Origin: Inia geoffrensis
Lineage: Eukaryota > Chordata > Mammalia > Artiodactyla > Iniidae
DNA length: 64,000 nt
Assembly: GCA_036417435.1 (NCBI GenBank)
Contig: CM070901.1
Location: 62,430,501 to 62,494,500, forward strand
Direction: 5' to 3'
The first letter of the stretch is position 1. Each line of letters opens with the position of its first letter. Of the stretch, positions 55,056 to 64,000 are shown one piece after another. Under the pieces are notes generated by a model. It searched no databases and was not told the origin of the DNA. It saw only the letters and a program-made list of their open reading frames with translations. Both the position numbers and the translations under genes were made by a program.

Positions 55056-56090
55056 GTTCACTGTGCTCCCCACACGCCCAAGTATAAATACTCTCCAACC
55101 TGCCCTTCTCTATATCACTAAGAAAGATATTAACCAACATAGCACTTAAAATTCTTAAGTACTTATGTCAACAAGATTATTTTTTTGGAAGTCTTCTCAC
55201 TAAATACAAGTGTGAACTGTAGTTTCTTTTTCATTTGATCCAAGACAATCAAATTCCTTGAGACTTGTAACTGTATTCCACAGGAACCCATGAAAGGATC
55301 AATGCCTGGTAGAAAGGTCTTAGGGCTGGATTGCACCCTCAGGAGTATTCCCTGAGATTATCTAGAGCGAGCTGATGATTTGGGAAAGTCAATGTCATTC
55401 CTGAGAAGATAACAGAGTTCAGCATCAAATCTGAGAGGGGAGGCAAAGATGGGTAAAGAGCAAGGCTGACACCCTGGAGAGGCATGACAGCATGAGACAA
55501 GTGTCACGACACTAGTTTGGGGCTCTGCCCCCCTTTTGGAGAGTTTTAACTAGGCACTCCCTTTTGTAGAGTCCAGCATGAGATGCAGACTGGGCTGAGC
55601 TGCACTTTCTCTTTGATATTTACATTTTTCCCTTTTAGCTAAATCAAATGGATATATTGTTCAGTCGTTCTCTTACTTGCATTTTCTATAGTTTTATATT
55701 ACCATGTTATTGAATTGTTTCCCTTGATTTTTACCTCTCTACACCCTACAGAATAGATGGTTTATCTCTTTCTTTTGGAGCTATGCCTTCTCAGCATCCT
55801 TTGCAGGCTTCTTTCCCTCCCCCATCCACTACTTTCCCCGAGGTTTTATTCTCATCTCCTTTTCTCACTCCACCAGACTCCAGGTATGTTCTTGATCCCT
55901 AAAGGATCTGTAGCTGAGCTCCAGGTAATCTGTATATCTCTTAAAAATCTATGTAAATATTTGTATATATGTGTGTGTGTGTGTGTGTGTGTATGTGTGT
56001 GTATATATACATATATATATATGTTCCACAGTCTAGATCTTTGGGTCATTCTTCTCCCTGAGCTCCAGACTCATTTATCCAACAGACATC
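55056..56090. other. Unassigned noncoding DNA
   Basis: Nothing recognised, apart from a GT/TA microsatellite at 55962-56023. The 112-codon open frame at 55757 is driven by that repeat. Confidence 0.45.
55962..56023. repeat. (GT)n(TA)n microsatellite
   Basis: GTATATATGTGTGTGTGTG passes into GTATGTGTGTGTATATATAC and ends in ATATATATATATG. Confidence 0.92.
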
Positions 56091-56600
56091 TCTAATGCAG
56101 CATGCTCAAAATGGAACTCACCCTCTTCCTATCCAAGCCTCTCTCTGTTTCCCTTATGAAGAGCATGGTCATCAGCTCAGGTGTCCCAGTAAGAAACCTT
56201 AGCATCAACTTAGGCTCCCCTCTATCTTTCACAGCCTCATGTCCAATCAAGTTCCAGGCCCCAGTATTTCTCCCCTCTTAATACCTCCTCCATTGGTCTG
56301 CTTCTCTCAATCTTTTAGACATGAGGTTATGTCCCTCACAGTTCTTGAGCCACTGCTCAGTCCCTCCCCCCAAACCATTCTCACACTACAACTAGAGTGA
56401 TCTTTCTAAAATACTAACGTGCTCATTTTTCTCCCCATTCTTAAAACTCTTCCAAGTATACCTTTTCCATAAGATAAACTTAACCTTTATAATATGATGT
56501 CTAATTCACTAAATTATCTGTCCCCAACCAACATCCCATCTCCCATCCCTTCATCACCCTCACCATTTTGCACACCATGGCCCAGTCACACTCAGCTATT
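56091..56600 (+). mobile_element. L2 ORF-to-3'-end segment
   Basis: ATGCTCAAAATGGAACTCACC, CTTATGAAGAGCATGGTC, GAAACCTTAGCATCAACTTAGG, CAACTAGAGTGATCTTTC and TTCTTAAAACTCTTCC follow the L2 ORF2 end in order. It is the clearest L2 of the window. Confidence 0.72.
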
Positions 56601-58402
56601 TACAGATCTCCAAAAGGCACCATCATGTTGGTAGATTCTGAAACTTTGCACATTTTAGTGTCCCAGGACCTTCTAGGTCCCCGCCAGTGACTAACACGGT
56701 GCTCAGAACATTGATAGGCTGTGGTGGTTTAATATGGTGTGAAGTCGGCCAAACTGGAATGATTTTTCCCAGCTCATCTCTGTATGGTTCCAGGTTAGAG
56801 GTGGCCAAAAGAGAATTTAGACAAGATTTGGAAGGCATAAGTAAAGCAGCAGTCATTATGTTCCAAAGGTTATGTGGATGGAGGGGATGAGGGATGGAGT
56901 GGTATGGGTGGAGCCCAGTTTGCCTTGCGCTTCCCCCTGCCACACACCCCGCTCTTCTTCCTGACTCCCACTCCTGCCCACCAACAGCAACCCGGGCCTA
57001 CGGTCACGCTGTGAACTCCCAGATACAGATGCTGCAAAGAGACAGCCTTCTAGAGACATGAGCCCCCTTTCACGGTCCCAGAGCATTAGATGGACATGCC
57101 TAACATCCAGATTCTCCTGCAAGCTCTGACTTGTCCATCCACACCGGCACTCCAGGAAGGCTGATTAACAACCTTTCTCTGAGCTTTTAAATCTCCTTTT
57201 CAGACCGTTACTTCCCCAGGCTTTCCCACATTTGTGTTAAGGACTAACTCCCGTAATAAGTTCCTTTGTCCCCAAAAGTCAGAATGGCTCTGCTTCCCTG
57301 ACAGCCCCTGGATTCTGTTGACTAGTTAGCTTGAGTACATCCTTCAGGATGTCCCCTCTAAGGGAAGCTTCTCTCAGCCTAGAGCTGTAGGGGGCTCAGT
57401 GGGGAGGGAGAGTGCAGAGACTCCCCATGGCCACCCTGTCCCCGTGCTCACTCTGCAGCTCCACCCCAAGTAAGGAAAAATCTGGCTCTGATTCTTGGTG
57501 CTCTACACAGGGGTAGGATGTCTGGATGACCACGCAGATTCCTTACACTCTCATGAAACTGTTCTACAGGCTGCTGCCCACTCCCAAGAAGCTTCCCACG
57601 CCACCACCCTAAGGCTGGGGAAAGAAGGGACAGGGGCTGTGCTGGGGTCACTTTTCTGGTCTAAAACTACCCTGGGGAGATGTACTTCAGGTGCAGGTGG
57701 ACCCTCAAAATGTTGCTTCTGGGAGCAATTGGTTAGCACCCAACATCCCTGGGATTAAAATAAGCATCCACTAGAAGCAGGGGGTGGGTCTTGTCCCTAA
57801 GCCAAGTGGCCTTAGGGGCAAGCCTTATCCAAATATGCTGCACAGGATGGGAAGGCTTTACACACCCCTACCTCAGAGGCCCAGCTCTGTGCCCTTTAAT
57901 ACCCTAATGCCAGTCCTGCTGAGAGAGTAAGCAACTCCATCCATCCCTCCAGAAGCATCTCTGCTTGCTTGTGAAGGCCCTTCGTGGCAGTTTTCACAGA
58001 TGGTGCCTCTATGCCACCATGTTCTTTGAAGGCACTACTGGGGACTGTGAGTTCCTTGATGGCTGGGACCATGTCTGCAGCCCCTTAGTTTTCATCTCAA
58101 CACTGCGAAGAGAGATAGGTAGAGGGTGCCAGAGAATAAGAGCCAGAAACCTAAAACAGAACTTGACTGGCCAATTGGGATGCTGGAATAGGAATGGAAA
58201 GAGTAAAATAGCAGAGAACCCTCAAGCCATAAAGTGAGGTCTGGAGATATTTGAGTGTGTCACTTCTTGTGTCAAGCAGATGCACTAAATGATTTTGATG
58301 TCCAGTGGGTATTTTTGAAAATAAATAATAGAATTTTGAAAGGAGCTAAGGTGTATGCAGAAGGAGGAAAGAAAAGGAAGGAATGTAGAGTCAGAGAGGG
58401 GC
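56601..58402. other. Unassigned noncoding DNA
   Basis: About 1.8 kb with one possible old repeat near 56740-56870 and a possible L2 trace at 58000-58100. No coding frame shows a domain. Average GC. Confidence 0.4.
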
Positions 58403-58414
58403 AAAGGAATTCTT

Positions 58415-59051
58415 TTTTTTTTTTTTTTAACATCCTTATTGGGTTAAAATTGCTCTACAATGGTGTGTCAGTTTCTACTTTATAACAAAGTGAATCAGTT
58501 ATATATATACAGACGTTCACATATTTCTTCCCTCTTGCATCTCCCTCCTTCCTTCCCTCCCTATCCCACCCCTCCAGGCGGTCACAAAGCACCGAACTGA
58601 TATCCCTGTGCCAAGCGGCTGCTTCCCATTAGCTATCTACCTTATGTTTGTTAGTATATATATGTCCATGCCCCTCCCTCGCCCTCCCATAGCTCACCCC
58701 TCCCCCTCCCCATATCCTCAAGTCCGTTCTCCGGTAAGTCTGTGTCTTTATTCCTGTCTTACCCCTAGGTTCTTCATAGCATTTTTTTTTTCTTAAATTC
58801 CATATATATGTGTTAGCATACGGTATTTGTCTTTGTCTTTCTGACTTACTTCACTCTGTATGACAGACTCGAGGTCTATCCACCTCATTACAAATAGTTC
58901 AATTTCGTTTCTTTTTAACGCTGAGTAATATTCCATTGTGTATATGTGCCACATCTTCTCATCTCAGCTCTATTTACAATAGCCCGGAGATGGAAACAAT
59001 CTAAGTGCCCATCGTCAGATGAATGGATAAAGAAGATGTGGCACATATACA
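58415..59051 (-). mobile_element. Twin-primed L1, minus strand, with TSD
   Basis: The TSD CAAAGGAATTCTT is at 58402-58414 and 59052-59064. From 58415 to about 58958 it reads as minus-strand 3' UTR and ORF2 end, starting with the T-run tail. From about 58962 to 59051 it reads plus strand: CAGCTCTATTTACAATAGCC to GATGTGGCACATATACAC, the ORF2 end again in opposite direction. This is a 5' inversion within one insertion. Confidence 0.9.
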
Positions 59052-59064
59052 CAAAGGAATTCTT

Positions 59065-59534
59065 GATCATGGAAAATATGGTCGTTTCTTCTACACTTTT
59101 CATCCCCACATCAGGCCAGGGATGGAGGCATACATTTCAACAAAATCTATCTGGAACTATATCCTGCCAAAGAGATGGCACTAACATGGACATTTCAGGA
59201 TGGGCATGGCTAGTGTGAAGTGTGTTTGGGAAGCTGTTGGGCCTCGCTGAGCCATATAGATCATCCAGCCTCGAGTACCTGCATGGTGCCTGATGCTGTG
59301 CTAGGTACCATGGATGCAGAGAGCAAAAAGAAAGACCCTAGTTCTGCTTCACTCTCAAGCTTTATTTTATCCCCTCAGGAACTCTGTTCAGAAGGACATG
59401 CATTTTACATACCCATTATACAGAAGAGTGTGCTCAGGCCTGAAGAAATTTGTGACTTGACTAAAGTCAGGGAGCAAGTTAGTGGAGTTGAGAGCACTCT
59501 GTATACATAGACCAAAGAACTTGGCTTTGGTTTC
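59065..59534. other. Noncoding DNA with L2/MIR traces
   Basis: An L2-like piece at 59260-59345 (CATGGTGCCTGATGCTGTGC) and a MIR-like piece at 59385-59500 are weak. No coding frame is supported. Confidence 0.4.
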
Positions 59535-59578
59535 ATATAGAGATAGATATAGATATAGATGATATAGATATAGATATG
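59535..59578. repeat. (GATATA)n microsatellite
   Basis: AGATAGATATAGATATAGATG is followed by another GATATAGATATAGATATG run. Confidence 0.9.
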
Positions 59579-59664
59579 TGCCTGCTGTCCTACTGCCCCA
59601 CCATCTTCAGCCTAGGGGAACACTGAAGCATTCATGCAGGGGTATCTCCCACATTTCAGTGGCT

Positions 59665-59955
59665 CCTTTTTTAATACAATTTCTAAAGGTTACACTCCAT
59701 TTACAGTTATTACAAAATATTGGCTATATTCCTCGTGTTGTACAATACATCCTTGTAGTCTATCTGACACTCAATAGGTTGTACCTCCCAGCCTCCCACT
59801 CCTATATTCCCCTACACACACACTGGTAACCACTAGTTTGTTCTCTATACCCGTGAGTCTGTTTCTTTTTTGTTATATTCACTGGTTTGTTGTATTTTTT
59901 TAGATTCCACATATAAGTGACATCATTTTGTATTTGTCTTTCACTTTCTGACATT
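59665..59955 (-). mobile_element. L1 3' UTR of the older type, minus strand
   Basis: Read as minus strand, the text from GGTTACACTCCATTTACAG to AGATTCCACATATAAGTGAC matches the older L1 3' UTR type (GTAGTCTATC, CACTGGTAACCACTAG). It is diverged. Confidence 0.7.
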
Positions 59956-61050
59956 TCTTAGTGTCTCCTTTTAGGCCGAACAGAGGCGGCTGCAGATCAC
60001 AGACAAAGAGCCCCTCCCTCCGTGACCATGTCTCCTGGGCATTCACTTTGTCAGTATGAGGCTGCCCTACATGGCCTGGATTTGTCCCACTTTCTACTGT
60101 GCCAGGTTGCATGAGGCCAGCCAGGCACTCTCGTTAACTTCCATGTCCCGTCCCCACTTCTCAGGCAGAATAACTTGTGATCCCTAAGTAGAAGTCAGCC
60201 TGCCTGCTCAAGGGCCCCTCCTCAGATTCAGAAGCACTTGTACAAACCCTGTGACCACCCATAGCTCTCTGCCTTGTAATTCAAGGCTTACAGATCTCTG
60301 CCCTGGTGAACCTTGAGCTCCTTGAGGGCCTCATGTATATCTGCTTTGCTCACCCCTAGCTCCCTGGTGTGAACCCACCACGAGACGGACAGCAGGTGCT
60401 CAGTAAAACACTGACAGCCCTCGTGGCCCGGGAACTCATCCACCTGTCCGCCCCTCCTTGTATCTCCTTTTCAGCATCAACCAATGGTCCCAGAGAACAC
60501 TGAGTAACCAGTGACCCAGGAAGTAACTTCACACACGTTTTCCCAGAAGAAGTCTCACTTAGAAAATGGCTTTTTGCCAGGAAGACTTCGCCTCCTGGGG
60601 ATTTTCCTCGTTCATTTTAATGCTGACTGATGGCTCTGTTCTTGGCATAGTATTTCCTGAGATCATCGTTCTATAAAAGAAAGAACAAGGCTTCTCAATG
60701 GAAAAACAGTCTGGCAGAGCCTTTAGTTTTAATCAGAAGTGTACAGGTATAAAGTGATTATAAACTGTCCCTTGCTTCATCTTTTCCATGTTTAAAATGG
60801 CTAATTATTATCTACCCCCAATCAGTGCACTGAGACCATGAATGCCATTTTATCATTTTAAAAGGGGTTGCCCCTACCCTGGACTAGGCTTGATGGCTGT
60901 ACACATACACAAAACCCTGTGACTCCCCCATCACTGCACTTAACTCACTATGTTGCCTTCATTGGCCTAATGTTGGTTCCCTCTCACCCCCAGCAACGAA
61001 CCCCTAAGACCCTAGAATCCCAGAATCAGCTCACAATGTTTAAAAGCAGA
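59956..61050. other. Unassigned, largely repeat-poor DNA
   Basis: A weak L2 end lies near 60300-60420. The part 60450-60880 shows no recognised repeat and holds A/T-rich runs such as TTAATCAGAAGTGTACAGG. It is a candidate for conserved noncoding sequence. Confidence 0.4.
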
Positions 61051-61054
61051 GTGC

Positions 61055-61260
61055 TGTGATAAAAAGCATCAGTTTTGAAATCAGACTGACCTGAGCTCAA
61101 ACCCTAAATCTGTCACTTTGGATGCTATGAGTCTGGGTCAATCCTTTCGACACTCAGTTTTCTCATCTGTACAATGGGCTGCTTGCTACATGCCCAGAAG
61201 TAGGATAAGAGAGAAAATGCATGTGATAAGTTCCTGGCTTATACTATATCCTATTATGAT
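61055..61260 (+). mobile_element. MIR, plus strand
   Basis: GATAAAAAGCATCAGTTTTGAAATCAGACTG, CACTCAGTTTTCTCATCTGTACAATGGGC and GAAAATGCATGTGATAAGTTCC are MIR landmarks. Confidence 0.75.
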
Positions 61261-61329
61261 AACTATGATTATTTCATTAGTAAACAAACTCTAAGAAAAT
61301 AATTCAAAAGAAAAGTTAAATCCAAAGGT

Positions 61330-61880
61330 TATCATTACAATATTTTCCGTAAAGGAGAAAAAAATTTAAATAGCTGTCTGAAAATAAAACAACGGTTTAG
61401 TATAATATTGACTCTTTTGACACAGAAGTTCTACCTCTAGGAATATATTCTACAAAAACACTTTCACAAAAAATGCCCAGGGGTATATGCAGAAGAACAT
61501 TCATTGCAGGATTTGTTGCAATAGAAAAATGTGGAGACAACACTCTAAAATTCCATACAGCCATGTCTAAAGATGAGTATTTCACAAAATTAAAGAATAT
61601 TCATGGTACTTGTTGAGTGAGAAAAACAAAAAAACAAAATATTGTAGGACACTATGTATGATGTAAGTTCAGCTCTGAAAAGAAAGAGAAAAGAAACAGA
61701 AAATCTTATATCTTATATATTATATAAATATTCAGAAAAATTTGGAAGGTTATATATGAAACTTTAGAATGAGGGAGGTTAATTTTTAGTTTTGTATATT
61801 TTTATATTCTTTAAATTTAAAAAAATGTATGATTTTTATATTTTTAAATATGTAATTAAAAATGAAAAAAAATTAAGTTT
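61330..61880 (+). mobile_element. Old L1M-type ORF2 end and 3' UTR
   Basis: AAGTTCTACCTCTAGGAATATATTC, CATTCATTGCAGGATTTG, CACTATGTATGATGTAAGTTC and TTTGGAAGGTTATATATG follow an old L1 3' order. The final A/T-rich block is the tail. Confidence 0.65.
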
Positions 61881-62074
61881 TTGAAAAGGGGGCACATGGA
61901 CAAGTAAAGGTCATAAGACTTTGCAAGTAGGAGAGCCCCTCAAAAGACAAAGTGTTTTCATCAGAGAGAAGGGCTTACAGAGCCTGCAGTGGCAAGCCCA
62001 TTAAGAGTGGCAGCCCCTCAGAGATAACGACAGACCAAGACCTGGCTCCTTGACTCATAGGTCCAATAATGAAA

Positions 62075-62310
62075 ACCACTAACATGTTTTGAGTGCCCAC
62101 CACATGCCAAGAACTGTGCTGAGTACATTTGAGCGTCATTCTACTTCATCGTCATGGCAACCCTGTAAGTGTATACTATGGTTGTGTCTGTTTCACAGAG
62201 GAAATTGAGGCTCAAGTGTGGACTTGCCCAGGTTCAGAAAGCTCATAAGCCATGGAACCATGGATAAAACCCAGACCACTCCAATTTTGAGCCCAAACTC
62301 TTAACCAGTT
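62075..62310 (-). mobile_element. MIR, minus strand
   Basis: ACTAACATGTTTTGAGTGCCC, AGAACTGTGCTGAGTAC, GAGGAAATTGAGGCTC and ATAAAACCCAGACC are MIR landmarks in reverse order. Confidence 0.78.
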
Positions 62311-62589
62311 AGCTCCAATGTCTTCATAATTTGTTCTTTCAGTTCATCCATTATGATTCCCTCATATAAATTAACTAAACCTATAAGGGACAAATATATA
62401 AACCAAATGCCAGTGTAATTATTTATCACAGTCATGTCCACGTCCAGAACACCACCCTTCCCTGTATCAAGTTTTTTGGGAAGCTGACGCACGGAGAATC
62501 AGCAACTAGGAGTTGGATAGTTCAGAATGTATTTCAGGAAAAATGATGAGCAGTGTCAGGAGGCCGGAGAGCTGAGAGCCTAAGAGAGC

Positions 62590-63025
62590 CCTAGAGGCAG
62601 ATGGGCCTGCCCTCAAAACCTAGGTCTCCCACTTACCAGCTAAGTGACTGGCTTAGAAATCTAGGGACTGGTGTTCTCATCATAAAATGTAGATGATAAT
62701 GGTCCTATGTCACAGGGATTTTTTTTTTTTTTTTGCGGTACGCAGGCCTCTCACTGTTGTGGCCTCTCCCGTTGCAGAGCACAGGCTCCGGACGTGCAAG
62801 CTCAGCGGTCATGGCTCACGGGCCCAGCCGCTCCGCGGCATGTGGGATCTTCTTGGATCAGGGCACGAACCCATGTGCCCTGCATCAGCAGGCGGACCCT
62901 CAACCACTGTGCCACCAGGGAAGCCCTCACAGGGATATTTTAAAGGTTAAATGTAAAAATCTATTGAAGCAATTTAGCACCTATAAGGCCTGACATGTAA
63001 CAGGTGTTCAGCAAATGCGATAATA
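62590..63025 (+). mobile_element. MIR, plus strand, split by a SINE
   Basis: The left part (CAAAACCTAGGTCTCCCAC, TTACCAGCTAAGTGACTGGC) and the right part (AGGTTAAATGTAAAAATC, CCTGACATGTAACAGGTGTTC) are MIR landmarks around a SINE. Confidence 0.72.
62721..62926 (-). mobile_element. CHR-type SINE, short form, minus strand
   Basis: A T run at 62719-62734 is the tail, and the minus strand begins GGGCTTCCCTGGTGGCACAG. The TSD TCACAGGGAT is at 62710-62719 and 62927-62936. It carries more changes than the other short copies. Confidence 0.92.
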
Positions 63026-64000
63026 TGGCTAATACATTTTATGTATAAATATAAAATATAATGTAATATAGTTTTATTATCTGTCACCACTCCCCTTACA
63101 GTGTTCCCCTGAGTGACCATGTCATCTGTGTCTGTCAGGTACAGGTCCTCTATCTCATGGATAGAACTGGCTGGATAAACCCTTTCTGCCCAACTCTCTT
63201 TTCCATACAGACCACACCCCTCACTGAGACAGGTTACAATGCTATTGATTTGGTTCTACCTCTCTGCGGAAACTTGCCCATCTTGTGAACACACCCCAGT
63301 CACCTTGATTGTATTTAGGTGTTTGCCAAAACTCCATTAGCAAACCGTCTCTTAGGGAACTCCCTTCTGCCAAAGCAAGCTTCCTTTTAATTGATTTTAG
63401 CTAATTATCACTTTCAAAGTGTGTTCTCTGCTAGCATTGTTAGCTTTGGGGTGTTTAAATCAGACTGGAACGGTGACTTAAAATTGACAAATTCAAGGGT
63501 AGGTTTTTTTTTTTTTTTCCCATCTCTATTCCTTCTACCCTTCAAGGAGTCCATAGATAGGAAATCAGCTGACTGTGTTTTCTCACCTGACATAAATCTT
63601 ACTCTCCTGGATGACTAGGAGATTGCTTTACTCGGAACGAAACACTGGACTGGATGATTTATAGACAGAAAATGCTTCCAAGCCCTTCTCTGATTTTTCA
63701 TCACAGATTTCCCAGGTCAACATCATTCTGGTCTTTGTCCTCTCTGTAGATTCCAACTCACACAGCTAGACAGACCGAAATGGTTCATGATTCCAGTTCT
63801 GTGTGAAAGTGTGTGCAAGTGCCTAAAAATAAGCTTTAAGTGCTCTAAAAAGGCAGTGTATTATTCTGGAAAGAGTCACCATTACTCAGCAATTTGACAG
63901 CAATGCTGATGAGCTAGCTGCATAGGGTGTAACAAAGGGCTCATTCGCTGAATATTGACAAAATTCTTAGACCTCCTAGCACCCAACGGGATCACCAGCG
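63026..64000. other. Unassigned, repeat-poor DNA to the window end
   Basis: No repeat is recognised, apart from a T run at 63505-63518. The end of the window (63800-64000) holds words such as GGAAAGAGTCACCATTACTC without a family. No coding frame is supported. Confidence 0.4.

Noticed and set aside
55757..56095. 112-codon frame with poly-Cys-Val
   Set aside because: It is produced by the GT microsatellite.
56640..57760. Possible gene exons from several open frames on both strands
   Set aside because: Frames overlap on both strands, are short, and show no motif. Such density is expected by chance in average-GC DNA.

Overview
The window is nuclear DNA of a cetartiodactyl mammal, most likely a whale or dolphin. 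The main evidence is the set of tRNA-Glu-derived SINEs of the CHR type in a short form (about 200 bp) and a long form (about 340 bp), plus many L1 copies whose 3' UTR has the T-rich/G-rich layout typical of this group. I saw no BovB and no ruminant Bov-tA SINE body, which argues against a ruminant. Hippopotamus also carries CHR SINEs and cannot be excluded from sequence alone.

I found no protein-coding gene, rRNA, functional tRNA, CRISPR array or bacterial-type feature. All longer open frames are remnants of L1 ORF1/ORF2, SINE tails (poly-Phe or poly-Lys) or microsatellites. The window reads as intergenic or deep intronic DNA.

Layout: 0.58-1.36 kb is an L1 3' end on the minus strand with a target-site duplication (TSD). 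1.7-7.9 kb is one nearly full-length but dead L1 on the plus strand, with a second, twin-primed L1 3' end nested in its ORF2. 8-16 kb is mixed unique DNA with short SINEs, old MIR/L2 pieces, a (TC)(AC)(GC) microsatellite, an 8-bp tandem repeat and a SINE-L1 fusion. 16-31 kb is mainly unique DNA with MIR, L2, MER5A-like pieces, one twin-primed L1 and a solo LTR nested in a MIR. 31-36 kb holds old L1 pieces, two long CHR SINEs and a processed retrocopy of an unidentified transcript. 36.8-46.5 kb is a layered L1 nest: a host L1 split in three by a plus-strand insertion and a minus-strand insertion, followed by another L1 and an older L1. 46.7-52 kb is largely unique or ancient-repeat DNA. 52.2-54.6 kb carries 5'-UTR-type and 3'-UTR-type parts of an ancient L1 without its ORFs, interrupted by a long SINE. 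55-64 kb is unique DNA with L2, MIR, two short SINEs and a twin-primed L1.

Nothing here acts as a gene system. The interest lies in retrotransposition mechanics: several insertions keep readable TSDs, 5' inversions, possible template-switch chimeras and nesting order. Family names are from pattern recognition without a database; old-repeat boundaries are approximate.
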